From Taibaiella lutea (GTDB lineage Bacteria; Bacteroidota; Bacteroidia; Chitinophagales; Chitinophagaceae): 64,000 bases of DNA. Location: contig NZ_VWSH01000003.1 of the NCBI RefSeq assembly GCF_008629695.1, positions 186,001-250,000 on the forward strand. Direction: 5' to 3'. Shown one piece after another: positions 44,848-53,146 of the stretch; positions within the stretch are counted from its first letter, which is position 1; every line of letters starts with the position of its first letter. The notes under the pieces were generated by a model, which was not told where the DNA came from, searched no databases, and saw only the letters and a list, made by a program, of their open reading frames with translations. Position numbers and translations under genes: made by a program.

Positions 44848-45262
44848 CTAAGAAAAAGAAAGGTACTACCTTAAGAAAAAGCAAGGTACCACCTAAGAAA
44901 AGGTAAGGTGCTACCTAAGAAAAAGCAAGGTATCACCTAAGAAAAGCTAAGGTACCACCTAAGAAAAGGTAATGTATCACCTAAGAAAAGATAAGGTATC
45001 ACCTAAGAAAAGGTAAGGTACCACATAAGAAAAGGTAAGGTATCACCTAAGAAAAGGTAAGGTACTACCTAAGAAAAAGCAAGGTATAACCTAAGAAAAA
45101 GCAAGGTATCACCTAAGAAAAGGTAAGGTACCACATAAGAAAAGGTAAGGTATCACCTAAGAAAAGGTAAGGTACTACCTAAGAAAAAGTAAGGCATCAC
45201 CTAAGAAAAAGCAAGGTATCACCTAAGAAAAGGTAAGGTACTACCTAAGAAAAGGTAAGGTA
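44848..45262. repeat. 22-bp minisatellite, about 19 copies
   Basis: Tandem copies of CTAAGAAAAGGTAAGGTACC plus two bases (22-bp unit, Y-AC end) run without interruption for about 415 bases. Variation is concentrated at a few positions (GGTAAGG, AGCAAGG or AGTAAGG; TACCAC, TATCAC or TACTAC). A rare variant, CCACATAAG, occurs at 45021 and again at 45131, exactly 110 bases (five units) apart with matching neighbours, so a five-unit block was duplicated. The period is not a multiple of three, so it is not coding. The array lies between the FAD oxidoreductase and DUF2200 genes; about 90 further bases before the DUF2200 start show nothing else. Confidence 0.93.
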
Positions 45263-45355
45263 GAGGCCGTAAATCACGAGTTAATACCTATGCAGAATGA
45301 CTGAACTCTTTATTATTTTATTATAAAAACACAATTATAATAACAAAAATGCAAC

Positions 45356-45721
45356 ATGAACACTTCTGACACACATAATCAGCGCATTGCAAAAATGATC
45401 TTTGCTTCTGTCTATCCTTTGTACGTTGCCAAAGTGGAGAAAAAAGGCAGAACCATTGAAGAACTGCATCAGGTTATAGAATGGCTGACTGGCTTTGATA
45501 ACAAGAAGCTTCAGGAGCTCATAAAAGAAAAGGTAACTTTTGAAACTTTTTTTGAACGCGCTTCCTTAAACCCTAATGCACCACTCATCACAGGATTAAT
45601 CTGTGGCTATCGCATAGAGGAAATTGAAAATCCATTGACAAAGCAGGTAAGGTATCTGGATAAGCTGGTCGATGAATTAGCAAAGGGCAGAAAGATGGAG
45701 AAGATGCTGCGGGGTTCATAA
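45356..45721 (+). CDS. DUF2200 family protein
   Basis: A 121-residue cytosolic protein with the DUF2200 pattern: RIAKMIFASVYPLYVAKVEK, KKGRTIEELHQVIEWLTGFD, TFFERASLNPNA and ITGLICGYRIEEIENPLTKQ. The family is a small, mostly helical fold with no confirmed activity. It lies just after the minisatellite and is convergent with the YbhN-like gene. Confidence 0.9.
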   Translation: MNTSDTHNQRIAKMIFASVYPLYVAKVEKKGRTIEELHQVIEWLTGFDNKKLQELIKEKVTFETFFERASLNPNAPLITGLICGYRIEEIENPLTKQVRYLDKLVDELAKGRKMEKMLRGS

Positions 45722-45733
45722 GCCCATTCCATC

Positions 45734-46705
45734 TTACACTTTGCTTTTGCCAAACCGGATGGTCAGCATCAAGATGCTACCCACTATTGCGGGCAAAACC
45801 AGATTCAACAACCATATCATATAACTTCCCGCCAAAATAGCCAATCCGCTTGCAGCAATATTGGTAGAAGTAAAAAGCAAGTTGGCAACATAACCGCGTA
45901 CACCCAAATCGGCAAAAAAAACAGAAGGAATAACGGTTATCATCCAAAACATCAGACCTGATACTAAAATACCTTCAAGCCATGGTATGCCTGCTCCAAA
46001 GACATTTGCCAGAATCAGGAACTGAACATTATAAACACAAAACCTGCAAAAGGAAATACCTAATAATTGCAGCAAATCTGTCCTTGAATATCGCTTCAGG
46101 ATACGGATGGAGACAATAACTTTCCGGAGCCATTTTTTACCGTCTGCCCAATCTGCAATTAAATCAATTCTCAGATAAACAAACAATAACACGGCCGCAG
46201 AAAGCAATGCAGCAATCAATGTTAGTTTCTGCCAGGTGCCCGGATAAGCAATATTGAAATAAATCAACCCCGCAATACCGAATGAATAAGTAACGATTGT
46301 CTGGGATAAATTACTGATAAGGGTGGCAATTGCTGCCCGCAGTTTATTTTTATCATCGACATACAATATTCTTCCGGCGAAATCGCCTATTTTATTGGGT
46401 GTAACCATTGAAAAAGCTATGCCCGTAAGAATAGAAGCCAATGCTTTGAAATAACGGACCGGTTGAATTTTAAGCAACAATTTATACCACTTTGCAGCCT
46501 CGAGCATCCAATTCACCGGCGCCATAAGCAACACCAATATAAGCAACCATTTATTCCCTTCACTGAAATGTTGTTTAAAACCTTCCCATTGCGTAGCGAA
46601 ATCATCCTTTTGCGTAACCTGCCTGTAAATAAGCCACAAGAGAAGCACCATCAGCAATGGAGATAAAATATAATTGAGGAGTATTTTTTTGGTAGTTTTG
46701 TTCAC
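45734..46705 (-). CDS. YbhN/LPG-synthase-like flippase domain membrane protein
   Basis: A 323-residue integral membrane protein of the lysylphosphatidylglycerol synthase TM-region (UPF0104/YbhN) family, with about eight membrane helices. Family-like sites are NWMLEAAKWYKLL, FSMVTPNKIGDFAGRILYV (the conserved P-x-x-x-G-D-x-x-R pattern) and FFADLGVRGYVANL. It has no synthetase domain. Homologues are implicated in lipid transport or flipping, but the substrate is not known here. It is divergent from ruvC with a 64-base intergenic region. Confidence 0.85.
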   Translation of the reverse strand: MNKTTKKILLNYILSPLLMVLLLWLIYRQVTQKDDFATQWEGFKQHFSEGNKWLLILVLLMAPVNWMLEAAKWYKLLLKIQPVRYFKALASILTGIAFSMVTPNKIGDFAGRILYVDDKNKLRAAIATLISNLSQTIVTYSFGIAGLIYFNIAYPGTWQKLTLIAALLSAAVLLFVYLRIDLIADWADGKKWLRKVIVSIRILKRYSRTDLLQLLGISFCRFCVYNVQFLILANVFGAGIPWLEGILVSGLMFWMITVIPSVFFADLGVRGYVANLLFTSTNIAASGLAILAGSYMIWLLNLVLPAIVGSILMLTIRFGKSKV

Positions 46706-46769
46706 TATAATAAAATGTTTTGATTCCGATGTCTAATGTCTGATATCTAACATCTAATCTCTAAAAAAA

Positions 46770-47336
46770 TTGACAACTATTCTCGGCATCGACCCCGGCA
46801 CACTAACCATGGGTTACGGCATTATTTCTGTGGACAAAAGTAATCTTTCGCTTGTGGAAATGGGCGTACTGCATTTGTCCAAATATAAAGAGCATTCCGA
46901 AAGATTGCATTTTATATTTGAAAGGGTAAGCGCATTGGTACAAATTCACAGACCTGAAATGGTGGCATTGGAAGCACCTTTCTTTGGCAAGAATGTACAA
47001 AGTATGCTGAAATTAGGCAGGGCACAGGGGGTAGCTATGGCTGCCGCAATGGCACATGGCAGCCAAGTGGTTGAATTTGCTCCCCGTAAAATCAAACAAA
47101 TGGTTACGGGCAACGGGAATGCATCTAAAGAACAAGTATGGAAGATGTTGCAGCATCAGTTAAAATTTGAGGAAAATCCCGATTTCCTGGATGCAACCGA
47201 TGCCGTTGCTGCGGCTTTATGCCATCATTTTACTACAGGAAAAGGGAATAACGCCAATATTACAAAGGCTGCGCCAAAAAAGAAATCAAATAGCTGGGCT
47301 GCATTTGTGGATGCAAATAAAGAAAGGGTGAAATAA
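46770..47336 (+). CDS. ruvC: Crossover junction endodeoxyribonuclease RuvC
   Basis: A 188-residue Holliday-junction resolvase. The four catalytic acidic residues are Asp8 (LGIDPGT), Glu68 (ALEAPFFG), Asp141 and Asp144 (LDATDAVAAA). KNVQSMLKLGRAQGVA and APRKIKQMVTGNGNASKEQV are diagnostic. The start is TTG 46770; the next in-frame ATG lies inside the catalytic domain. The short C-terminal tail (after residue 160) is lysine-rich. ruvA and ruvB are not adjacent. The upstream spacer carries the ATGTCTGATATCTAACATC-type repeats also found in the ribosomal cluster. Confidence 0.95.
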   Translation: MTTILGIDPGTLTMGYGIISVDKSNLSLVEMGVLHLSKYKEHSERLHFIFERVSALVQIHRPEMVALEAPFFGKNVQSMLKLGRAQGVAMAAAMAHGSQVVEFAPRKIKQMVTGNGNASKEQVWKMLQHQLKFEENPDFLDATDAVAAALCHHFTTGKGNNANITKAAPKKKSNSWAAFVDANKERVK

Positions 47337-47364
47337 AGTTAACAACTATAGTAAAAACGTTTAA

Positions 47365-47826
47365 ATGGCTAATACTTATACTCAAATTCATATACAATTC
47401 GTATTCGCTGTCAAATTTCGCAATGCTCAGATAACGGAAGCAATCAAGGAAGAACTGTATAAATATATTTCGGGAATTGTTCAAAATTATAATCACAAAC
47501 TTTTAGCAATCAACGGCATGCCTGACCATATTCATATTTTTATTGGAATGCGTCCAACACAATCCATATCAGACTTGATGAAAGAAGTAAAGGGCGGATC
47601 ATCTTTATGGATAAACAGCAGAAAAGTACTTAATGAAAAATTTGAGTGGCAGGAAGGTTATGGTGCATTTTCATATAGCAAATCCCATCTTCAAAATGTA
47701 ATCCATTATATAAATAATCAGGAGTTACATCATAAGAAAATGAGCTTTAAAGAAGAGTATCTTGATTTCCTCACAAAATTTGAAATTGATTTTGATGAAA
47801 AATATACTTTTCATGATTTGCTTTAA
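47365..47826 (+). CDS. REP-associated tyrosine transposase (IS200/IS605 TnpA-like)
   Basis: A 153-residue Y1 transposase. The HUH motif is PDHIHIF (His55, His57) and the nucleophile motif YxxxQ is YINNQ (Tyr115, Gln119). TQIHIQFVFAVKFR and QEGYGAFSYSKS are typical. It cuts and joins single-stranded DNA at hairpins. No TnpB gene accompanies it. There is no hairpin on its left side, while a cluster of palindromes begins 15 bases to the right, which fits a domesticated RAYT rather than an intact insertion sequence. Confidence 0.92.
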   Translation: MANTYTQIHIQFVFAVKFRNAQITEAIKEELYKYISGIVQNYNHKLLAINGMPDHIHIFIGMRPTQSISDLMKEVKGGSSLWINSRKVLNEKFEWQEGYGAFSYSKSHLQNVIHYINNQELHHKKMSFKEEYLDFLTKFEIDFDEKYTFHDLL

Positions 47827-47841
47827 TACATGTAGGTAATC

Positions 47842-48133
47842 TTGCCCCTACGGGGCAAAACAAAGAACATTTGCTTATTTTCTACCAATATTTCATCCCT
47901 ATGGGATATAAGTAGCTACCAATATTCATCCTTATGGGATATAAACACGAATACAAAAAAATGTTCTGTAGGAATAAAATATTGACAGCAAATGAATCAT
48001 ACTATTGGTTTCGCCCTGTAGCTACCAATATTCATCCCTATGGGATATAAACACGAATACAAAAAAATGTTCCGTAGGAACAAAATATTGGTAGCAAATG
48101 AATCACACTATTGGTTTCGCCCTGTAGGGGCGA
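47842..48133. repeat. REP-like palindrome cluster with a 106-bp direct repeat
   Basis: The outer palindromes are TTGCCCCTACGGGGCAA (47842-47858) and TCGCCCTGTAGGGGCGA (48117-48133). Between them are two tandem 106-bp copies (47913-48018 and 48019-48124). Each has ATCCCTATGGGAT-type and TGTTCCGTAGGAACA-type palindromes and the words CTACCAATATT and AATATTGGTAG as inverted partners. Copy 1 has lost pairing in the second palindrome (TGTTCTGTAGGAATA). This is the pattern of REP/BIME units mobilised by the adjacent transposase. Confidence 0.88.
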
Positions 48134-48242
48134 GATTACAACATTACATCTACTGTTTTATCAGACTATTATTTCCATCTCCACGAAACAAAAACTTCCT
48201 TCCTACCGAATTAATTACGATTTTTGCGGTCAGAAAATTATT

Positions 48243-50354
48243 ATGGCTACAGATTATAAAAGAATATTGGTTACGGCGGCTTTACCTTATGCCAACGGGC
48301 CTGTACATATAGGGCATCTGGCAGGTTGCTATTTGCCTTCGGATATTTATGTGCGTTACCAACGTGCACAAAAACGCGATGTAAAATTTATTTGCGGAAG
48401 TGATGAACATGGTGTTCCTATTACCATTCGTGCAATGAAAGAAGGTATTACGCCGCAAGATGTTGTAGACAAGTATCATGCTTTAATCAAAGACAGCTTT
48501 GCGCAAATGGGCATCTCGTTTGATATTTATTCCCGCACTTCTTCAGCAACACATCGTCAGACTTCCCAGGCATTTTTTAAGAAAATGTATGATGATGGTT
48601 TGTTTGAGGAAAGAGAAAGCGAGCAATATTTCGATTCTGAAAAGAACATGTTTTTAGCTGACCGTTACATTGTAGGTACCTGTCCTAATTGTGGCAATGA
48701 AAACGCTTATGGTGACCAATGCGAAAGATGCGGCACTTCTCTTTCTCCGGAAGAACTGATTAATCCCCGAAGTGCCCTGAGCAATGCGCCTCTGGTAAAA
48801 AAAGCTACTAAACACTGGTACTTTCCATTGAATGATTATGAAGGCTTTCTGAAAGAATGGATTGTGGATGGAAAGAAGGATGAATGGAAGCCCAATGTAT
48901 ATGGTCAATGCAAAAGCTGGATTGACAGCGGCTTGCATCCTCGTGCCATGACACGTGACAGTGACTGGGGCGTACCTGTTCCTATTGAAGGTGCGGATGG
49001 CAAAGTATTATACGTCTGGTTTGATGCGCCTATCGGTTATATCAGTGCAACTAAAGAATTATTACCTCAAAGCTGGGATGAATACTGGAAGAAGGAAGAT
49101 ACCAAACTGGTGCATTTCATCGGTAAGGATAATATCGTTTTCCACTGCATTATTTTCCCTGCAATGCTGAAAGCTCATGGCGGTTTTGTGTTACCGGAGA
49201 ATGTGCCTGCCAATGAATTTCTGAATATTGAGGGCGAGAAAGTTTCAACTTCGCGTAATTGGGCGGTTTGGGTTAATGAATATGTGCAGGAATTCCCTGA
49301 CATGCAGGATGCACTGCGTTACACACTTTGTGCTAATGCTCCTGAAACAAAAGACAATGATTTTACATGGAAGGAGTTTCAGGATAGAAACAACAGTGAA
49401 TTGGTTGCCATCTTTGGTAATTTCATCAATCGCGGCATGGTCTTGATGCATAAGCTGTGCGGCGGTAAAGTACCTGCTTTTCATGATGATGCAAAGGAAG
49501 AACGTGATATTGAATTAATCAAAGAAATCATGGCTTCTAAAGCGGCTATTGAAAAGAACATCGAGCAATACCGTTTCCGCGATGCCTTATACGAAGTGAT
49601 TGATATTGCACGTAAAGGCAATAAATACTTGCAGGAAGTAGCCCCGTGGTCATTGGCTAAAACACCTGAATTGCAGGTAGAGAACCAAAAGAAAATTGAT
49701 AACTGTTTGCACATCTGTTTGCAATTGACAGCAAATCTTGCTATTTACTCTAATCCTTTTTTACCTTTTACAGCAAAGAAAATCTGCCACATGTTGAAAG
49801 TGGTAGATAAAATGCTGGATTGGGAAAATGGTGGTCGAATGGATTTATTGAAAACAGGTTATCCCTTACGTGCACCGGAATTATTGTTCCGTAAAATAGA
49901 AGATACAGAAGTGGAACAACAGCGTCAGAAACTGGAAGAAAGAGCTATTGCATTCAAAGCACAACAAATGGCTAACGAACCTAAACCTCAAACAGTAGTT
50001 GAAGAAGCAAAAGCACACGAACTAAAATCAATTATTGAGTTTGATGATTTTGCAAAAATAGAATTGCGTGCAGGAACTATCTTGTCGGCAGAAAAAGTTC
50101 AGAAAGCCGATAAGCTTTTGAAACTGGAAGTTGATCTGGGTTTTGAAAAACGAACTATTGTTTCAGGGATTGCATTGCATTATCAACCTGAGGATATAGT
50201 TGGCAAACAAGTAACTGTTGTAGTTAATCTTGCTCCAAGAAAAATGCGTGGGATTGAAAGTGCGGGTATGATTCTGATGGCAGAAGATGCAAATGGTAAA
50301 CTTATATTTGTTTCACCGGAAACTACAGTTGGCGCAGGCAGCGAAGTGAAATAG
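48243..50354 (+). CDS. metG: Methionyl-tRNA synthetase
   Basis: A 703-residue class I synthetase that charges tRNA-Met. HIGH is present (22-25) and the KMSKS equivalent is [12 protein letters not shown]. The zinc knuckle is [18 protein letters not shown]. The C-terminal about 110 residues form the tRNA-binding OB domain ([18 protein letters not shown] to [20 protein letters not shown]) used for dimerisation and tRNA capture. The start ATG 48243 ([20 protein letters not shown]) is fixed by homology; a longer frame extends upstream into the REP cluster but is not coding. I see no T-box or SAM riboswitch. Confidence 0.97.
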   Translation: MATDYKRILVTAALPYANGPVHIGHLAGCYLPSDIYVRYQRAQKRDVKFICGSDEHGVPITIRAMKEGITPQDVVDKYHALIKDSFAQMGISFDIYSRTSSATHRQTSQAFFKKMYDDGLFEERESEQYFDSEKNMFLADRYIVGTCPNCGNENAYGDQCERCGTSLSPEELINPRSALSNAPLVKKATKHWYFPLNDYEGFLKEWIVDGKKDEWKPNVYGQCKSWIDSGLHPRAMTRDSDWGVPVPIEGADGKVLYVWFDAPIGYISATKELLPQSWDEYWKKEDTKLVHFIGKDNIVFHCIIFPAMLKAHGGFVLPENVPANEFLNIEGEKVSTSRNWAVWVNEYVQEFPDMQDALRYTLCANAPETKDNDFTWKEFQDRNNSELVAIFGNFINRGMVLMHKLCGGKVPAFHDDAKEERDIELIKEIMASKAAIEKNIEQYRFRDALYEVIDIARKGNKYLQEVAPWSLAKTPELQVENQKKIDNCLHICLQLTANLAIYSNPFLPFTAKKICHMLKVVDKMLDWENGGRMDLLKTGYPLRAPELLFRKIEDTEVEQQRQKLEERAIAFKAQQMANEPKPQTVVEEAKAHELKSIIEFDDFAKIELRAGTILSAEKVQKADKLLKLEVDLGFEKRTIVSGIALHYQPEDIVGKQVTVVVNLAPRKMRGIESAGMILMAEDANGKLIFVSPETTVGAGSEVK

Positions 50355-50488
50355 TCTCACTTCGCCGAAAAGCAAAATCATTTGAGTTAAGAATGATGGA
50401 ATGAAGTTATCATTTACTAAATTTGATTTTAATAAGTTTAAATCCTTATTCCTATTATTGGCCGGGCATTTATTGCAATATCTAATTT

Positions 50489-51838
50489 ATGAAGAAGAAA
50501 ACAGTTTGGTGGGTTATTATCATAATTGCAGTCATATTAATACTTGCATTAATCCTAAAAAATTCAGGTGTTTTTGGCGATACCAACAGCCTGCGGGTGG
50601 CCGTTGATACAGTTGGCGATCGTACCATTATTCAAAGCGTGAGCGCGAGCGGAAAAATTTATCCTGAAACAGAAGTAAAGATAAAGCCCGATGTAAGCGG
50701 CGAGATAGTGGAGCTGCCCATACTTGAAGGCGATTCGGTAATAAAAGGGCAACTATTGGTACGCATCAATCAAAGCATTTACAGTTCCGAAGTGCAGCAG
50801 GCAGAAGCTTCTATGAATCAAAGCAGGGCGAGTGTGAATAATGCAAGGGAAATGGTAGCACAGGCAAAAGCTCAAATGAGCCGCACACAATCAAACTACG
50901 AAAGGAATAAAGAGCTGTATAAAAACAAGGTCATCAGTAAAATGGAATTCGAACAAGCCGAAGCTGATTACCTTTCTGCGAAAGCCAATTATGAAGCCAT
51001 GAACGCTAATGTTACGGCAGGTAACTTTGGTGTAAGCAGTTCTCAGGCAAGTGTTTCGCAGGCAAGGGAAAATTTAAGGCGTACAATTATTACTGCTCCG
51101 ACTTCTGGCATCATTTCACAATTGCTGGTAAAAAAAGGCGAACGTGTTGTGGGTACTGCTCAAATGGATGGCACACAAATAATGACTATCGCCGATTTGG
51201 GCAAAATGGAAGTACGCGTTGATGTAAGCGAAACGGATATTCCGAAAGTAAACATCGGCGATACGACTTTAATTGAGGTAGATGCTTATCGCAGCCAGAA
51301 ATTCAAAGGAGTTGTTTCTAAAATTTCCGTTTCAAGTGTTCAGTTAAATTCAACGACAGCAACCATTTCAACCGATCAGGTTACCAATTATACGGTTCAT
51401 ATTCTTATGCTTCCTGAATCCTATGCAATGGTACGTAATCAATTGGGTAAAGGTAAGTTTCCTTTCAAACCCGGAATGACCGCGGGTGTTGAAATCCAGA
51501 CTCAAAAACAATCAGGCATTCTTGCAGTTCCTATAAATGCGGTTACCACAAGAGACTGGCCCGATTCCCTAAAGAAAAAGAAAGATGCGGATGGCGCTGA
51601 AATTACAGATATCAGACAAGTAGTATTTGTTTATAATGCCGCTACCAAACAAGTGCTTATGCGGGATGTAAAAACAGGCATTCAGGATAATGAATATATA
51701 CAGATACTTTCAGGGATCAAAAAAGGCGATGTAGTTGTAGTAGCTCCATACGGAACAGTTACCAGAGATTTGGAGGATAAGAAAAAGGTGCGAGTGGTTC
51801 CTAAAGACCAGATTTACGAAGCAAAAGAAAAAGAATAG
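50489..51838 (+). CDS. Efflux periplasmic adaptor (MacA/HlyD type)
   Basis: A 449-residue membrane fusion protein with an N-terminal anchor helix (about 6-24) and a barrel-sandwich half (VSASGKIYPETEVKIKPDVS, GEIVELPILEGDSVIKGQLL). A long coiled-coil hairpin follows (about 95-195, rich in Ala, Gln and Glu), then the second lipoyl half (TIITAPTSGIISQLLVKKGE), a beta-barrel and a membrane-proximal domain. It links an inner-membrane ABC or RND pump to an outer-membrane channel. No pump or TolC gene is next to it, so the partner is unknown; the MacA-like layout slightly favours an ABC pump. Confidence 0.88.
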   Translation: MKKKTVWWVIIIIAVILILALILKNSGVFGDTNSLRVAVDTVGDRTIIQSVSASGKIYPETEVKIKPDVSGEIVELPILEGDSVIKGQLLVRINQSIYSSEVQQAEASMNQSRASVNNAREMVAQAKAQMSRTQSNYERNKELYKNKVISKMEFEQAEADYLSAKANYEAMNANVTAGNFGVSSSQASVSQARENLRRTIITAPTSGIISQLLVKKGERVVGTAQMDGTQIMTIADLGKMEVRVDVSETDIPKVNIGDTTLIEVDAYRSQKFKGVVSKISVSSVQLNSTTATISTDQVTNYTVHILMLPESYAMVRNQLGKGKFPFKPGMTAGVEIQTQKQSGILAVPINAVTTRDWPDSLKKKKDADGAEITDIRQVVFVYNAATKQVLMRDVKTGIQDNEYIQILSGIKKGDVVVVAPYGTVTRDLEDKKKVRVVPKDQIYEAKEKE

Positions 51839-51852
51839 TTTTATAAAGTGCA

Positions 51853-51886
51853 AAAGCCATGAACAACTCTGTTTTCATGGCTTTGA
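51853..51886 (+). terminator. Weak terminator after adaptor gene
   Basis: AAAGCCATGAA pairs with TTCATGGCTTT around a 10-base loop; the T-run is weak. Confidence 0.5.
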
Positions 51887-51921
51887 TTTATTTGAACAGA
51901 CAGACGGATTTACTACTATAG

Positions 51922-52707
51922 ATGATCATTACTTTACTTTCAGATTTTGGATATCAGGATAATTATGCTGCCGTAACAAAAGGTATTTTACTGCAGCAAA
52001 TGCCGCATGCCAATATTATTGACCTTAGCCATGATGTAGAACCTTATCATTTGCTGGAATGCAGCTATTTATTAAAAAGCGGTTACACAAATTTTCCCGA
52101 TTATACTGTACACCTTTCCTTATTCAATATTCTTCATGAAAATCCGGCTAAAGTTCTTTTGGCAAGGAAAAATAATCAGTTTATCATTTCAGCCGACAAC
52201 GGCCTGTTGCCATTGACTTTTGACGATACATTGGACGCCATTTACAAATACGATGCGTTTGCAAAAAATTATACAGAATGGATGCAACTGGCTGCCAGAC
52301 TGATTAAAGATTTGGAGCAATCACAATTCGATTTAAAAAATCTGGAAGCATACCAACCTGCAACCAATGGCGCACAATTTTCAGCCATAGAATCTGAGAA
52401 TGCAATTGAATGTCAGGTAATTCATATCGACTATTACGGCAATGTCATTGTAAACATTACTAATGATAAATTTGAACAGATAAGGCAGGGACGTAATTTT
52501 CAGATACACATTGTAAGAGATGTGCTGAACAAAATCGGAACTGATTATGCTGATGTTACCGAACCGGGCAAGGCTGTCTGCCTGTTTAACAGTGCAGGGT
52601 TTCTGGAAATTGCAGTTAATCAGGGAAGCGCTTCCAAATTACTGGGATTAAAACTCCACAAAGACAAGATGATTTATTACCAACACATAAAGATTGAGTT
52701 TCTATGA
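51922..52707 (+). CDS. SAM hydroxide adenosyltransferase (DUF62 family)
   Basis: A 261-residue protein of the S-adenosylmethionine hydrolase family related to fluorinase and chlorinase. The N-terminal LLSDFGYQDNYAAVTKGIL, DLSHDVEPYHLLECSYLL, SADNGLLPL and IDYYGNVIVNIT match the family's SAM-binding sites. The family converts SAM and water to adenosine and methionine. It is cytosolic. Its stop overlaps the start of the next gene (ATGA), so the pair is translationally coupled. Confidence 0.88.
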   Translation: MIITLLSDFGYQDNYAAVTKGILLQQMPHANIIDLSHDVEPYHLLECSYLLKSGYTNFPDYTVHLSLFNILHENPAKVLLARKNNQFIISADNGLLPLTFDDTLDAIYKYDAFAKNYTEWMQLAARLIKDLEQSQFDLKNLEAYQPATNGAQFSAIESENAIECQVIHIDYYGNVIVNITNDKFEQIRQGRNFQIHIVRDVLNKIGTDYADVTEPGKAVCLFNSAGFLEIAVNQGSASKLLGLKLHKDKMIYYQHIKIEFL

Positions 52708-53000
52708 TTGTGAGAATAGTAAAGATGGAATTTCAGGAAGATAAAGTGACTGATTTCCTCCAATTATTTGAGGAAAGGAAAGAGCGGATTCGTCATTTTG
52801 AAGGTTGTAAGCATCTGGAATTATGGCGCCAATCAGGGAAAAGCAATATATTCTTTACTTATAGTCATTGGAACGCTGAAAGCGATCTGGATCATTATCG
52901 TTTTTCCGATTTTTTTAAAGACACCTGGCAGTTGACCAAAGCATTGTTTGCAGCAAAGGCCGAAGCATGGAGCGTGGAACAGGAAGTGGTAATGGAATAA
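52704..53000 (+). CDS. Antibiotic biosynthesis monooxygenase (ABM) domain protein
   Basis: A 98-residue ferredoxin-like dimeric alpha/beta-barrel protein: VRIVKMEFQEDKVTDFLQLF, EERKERIRHFEGCKHLELWR and a C-terminal FFKDTWQLTKALFAAKAEAW. This is the ABM/YgiN-like fold, found in small oxygenases and in quinone- or heme-handling enzymes. The start codon overlaps the stop of the SAM hydroxide adenosyltransferase gene by four bases, so the two are made together. Substrate unknown. Confidence 0.88.
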   Translation: MIVRIVKMEFQEDKVTDFLQLFEERKERIRHFEGCKHLELWRQSGKSNIFFTYSHWNAESDLDHYRFSDFFKDTWQLTKALFAAKAEAWSVEQEVVME

Positions 53001-53039
53001 AAAGCAAATGCTTCAAAAGCATTTAATCAGATTCGTCTA

Positions 53040-53094
53040 AAAAACCCATAAAATGCACAAGTAAAAACGGCTTGTGCATTTTATGGGTTTTTAT
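53040..53094. terminator. Very strong bidirectional terminator
   Basis: A 22-bp stem built on AAAAACCCATAAAATGCACA plus AG, with its full complement, around a 9-base loop and T-runs both ways. It separates the ABM gene from the convergent T9SS cargo gene. Confidence 0.9.
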
Positions 53095-53146
53095 ATTACT
53101 GTTGAGTATTCTCCTTTATTCAAATTCTCTCAACAGATTTCAAACG

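Noticed and set aside
44848-45262. CRISPR array
   Set aside because: The 22-bp units abut directly with no unique spacers, and no cas genes are nearby. It is a minisatellite.
47842-48133. CRISPR-like or coding repeat before metG
   Set aside because: The units are palindromic and adjacent to a Y1 transposase; open frames across them, including the long N-terminal extension of metG, are not conserved-looking protein.
48134-48242. SAM riboswitch or T-box before metG
   Set aside because: The region is only about 110 bases and lacks the conserved T-box sequence and any terminator-antiterminator pair.
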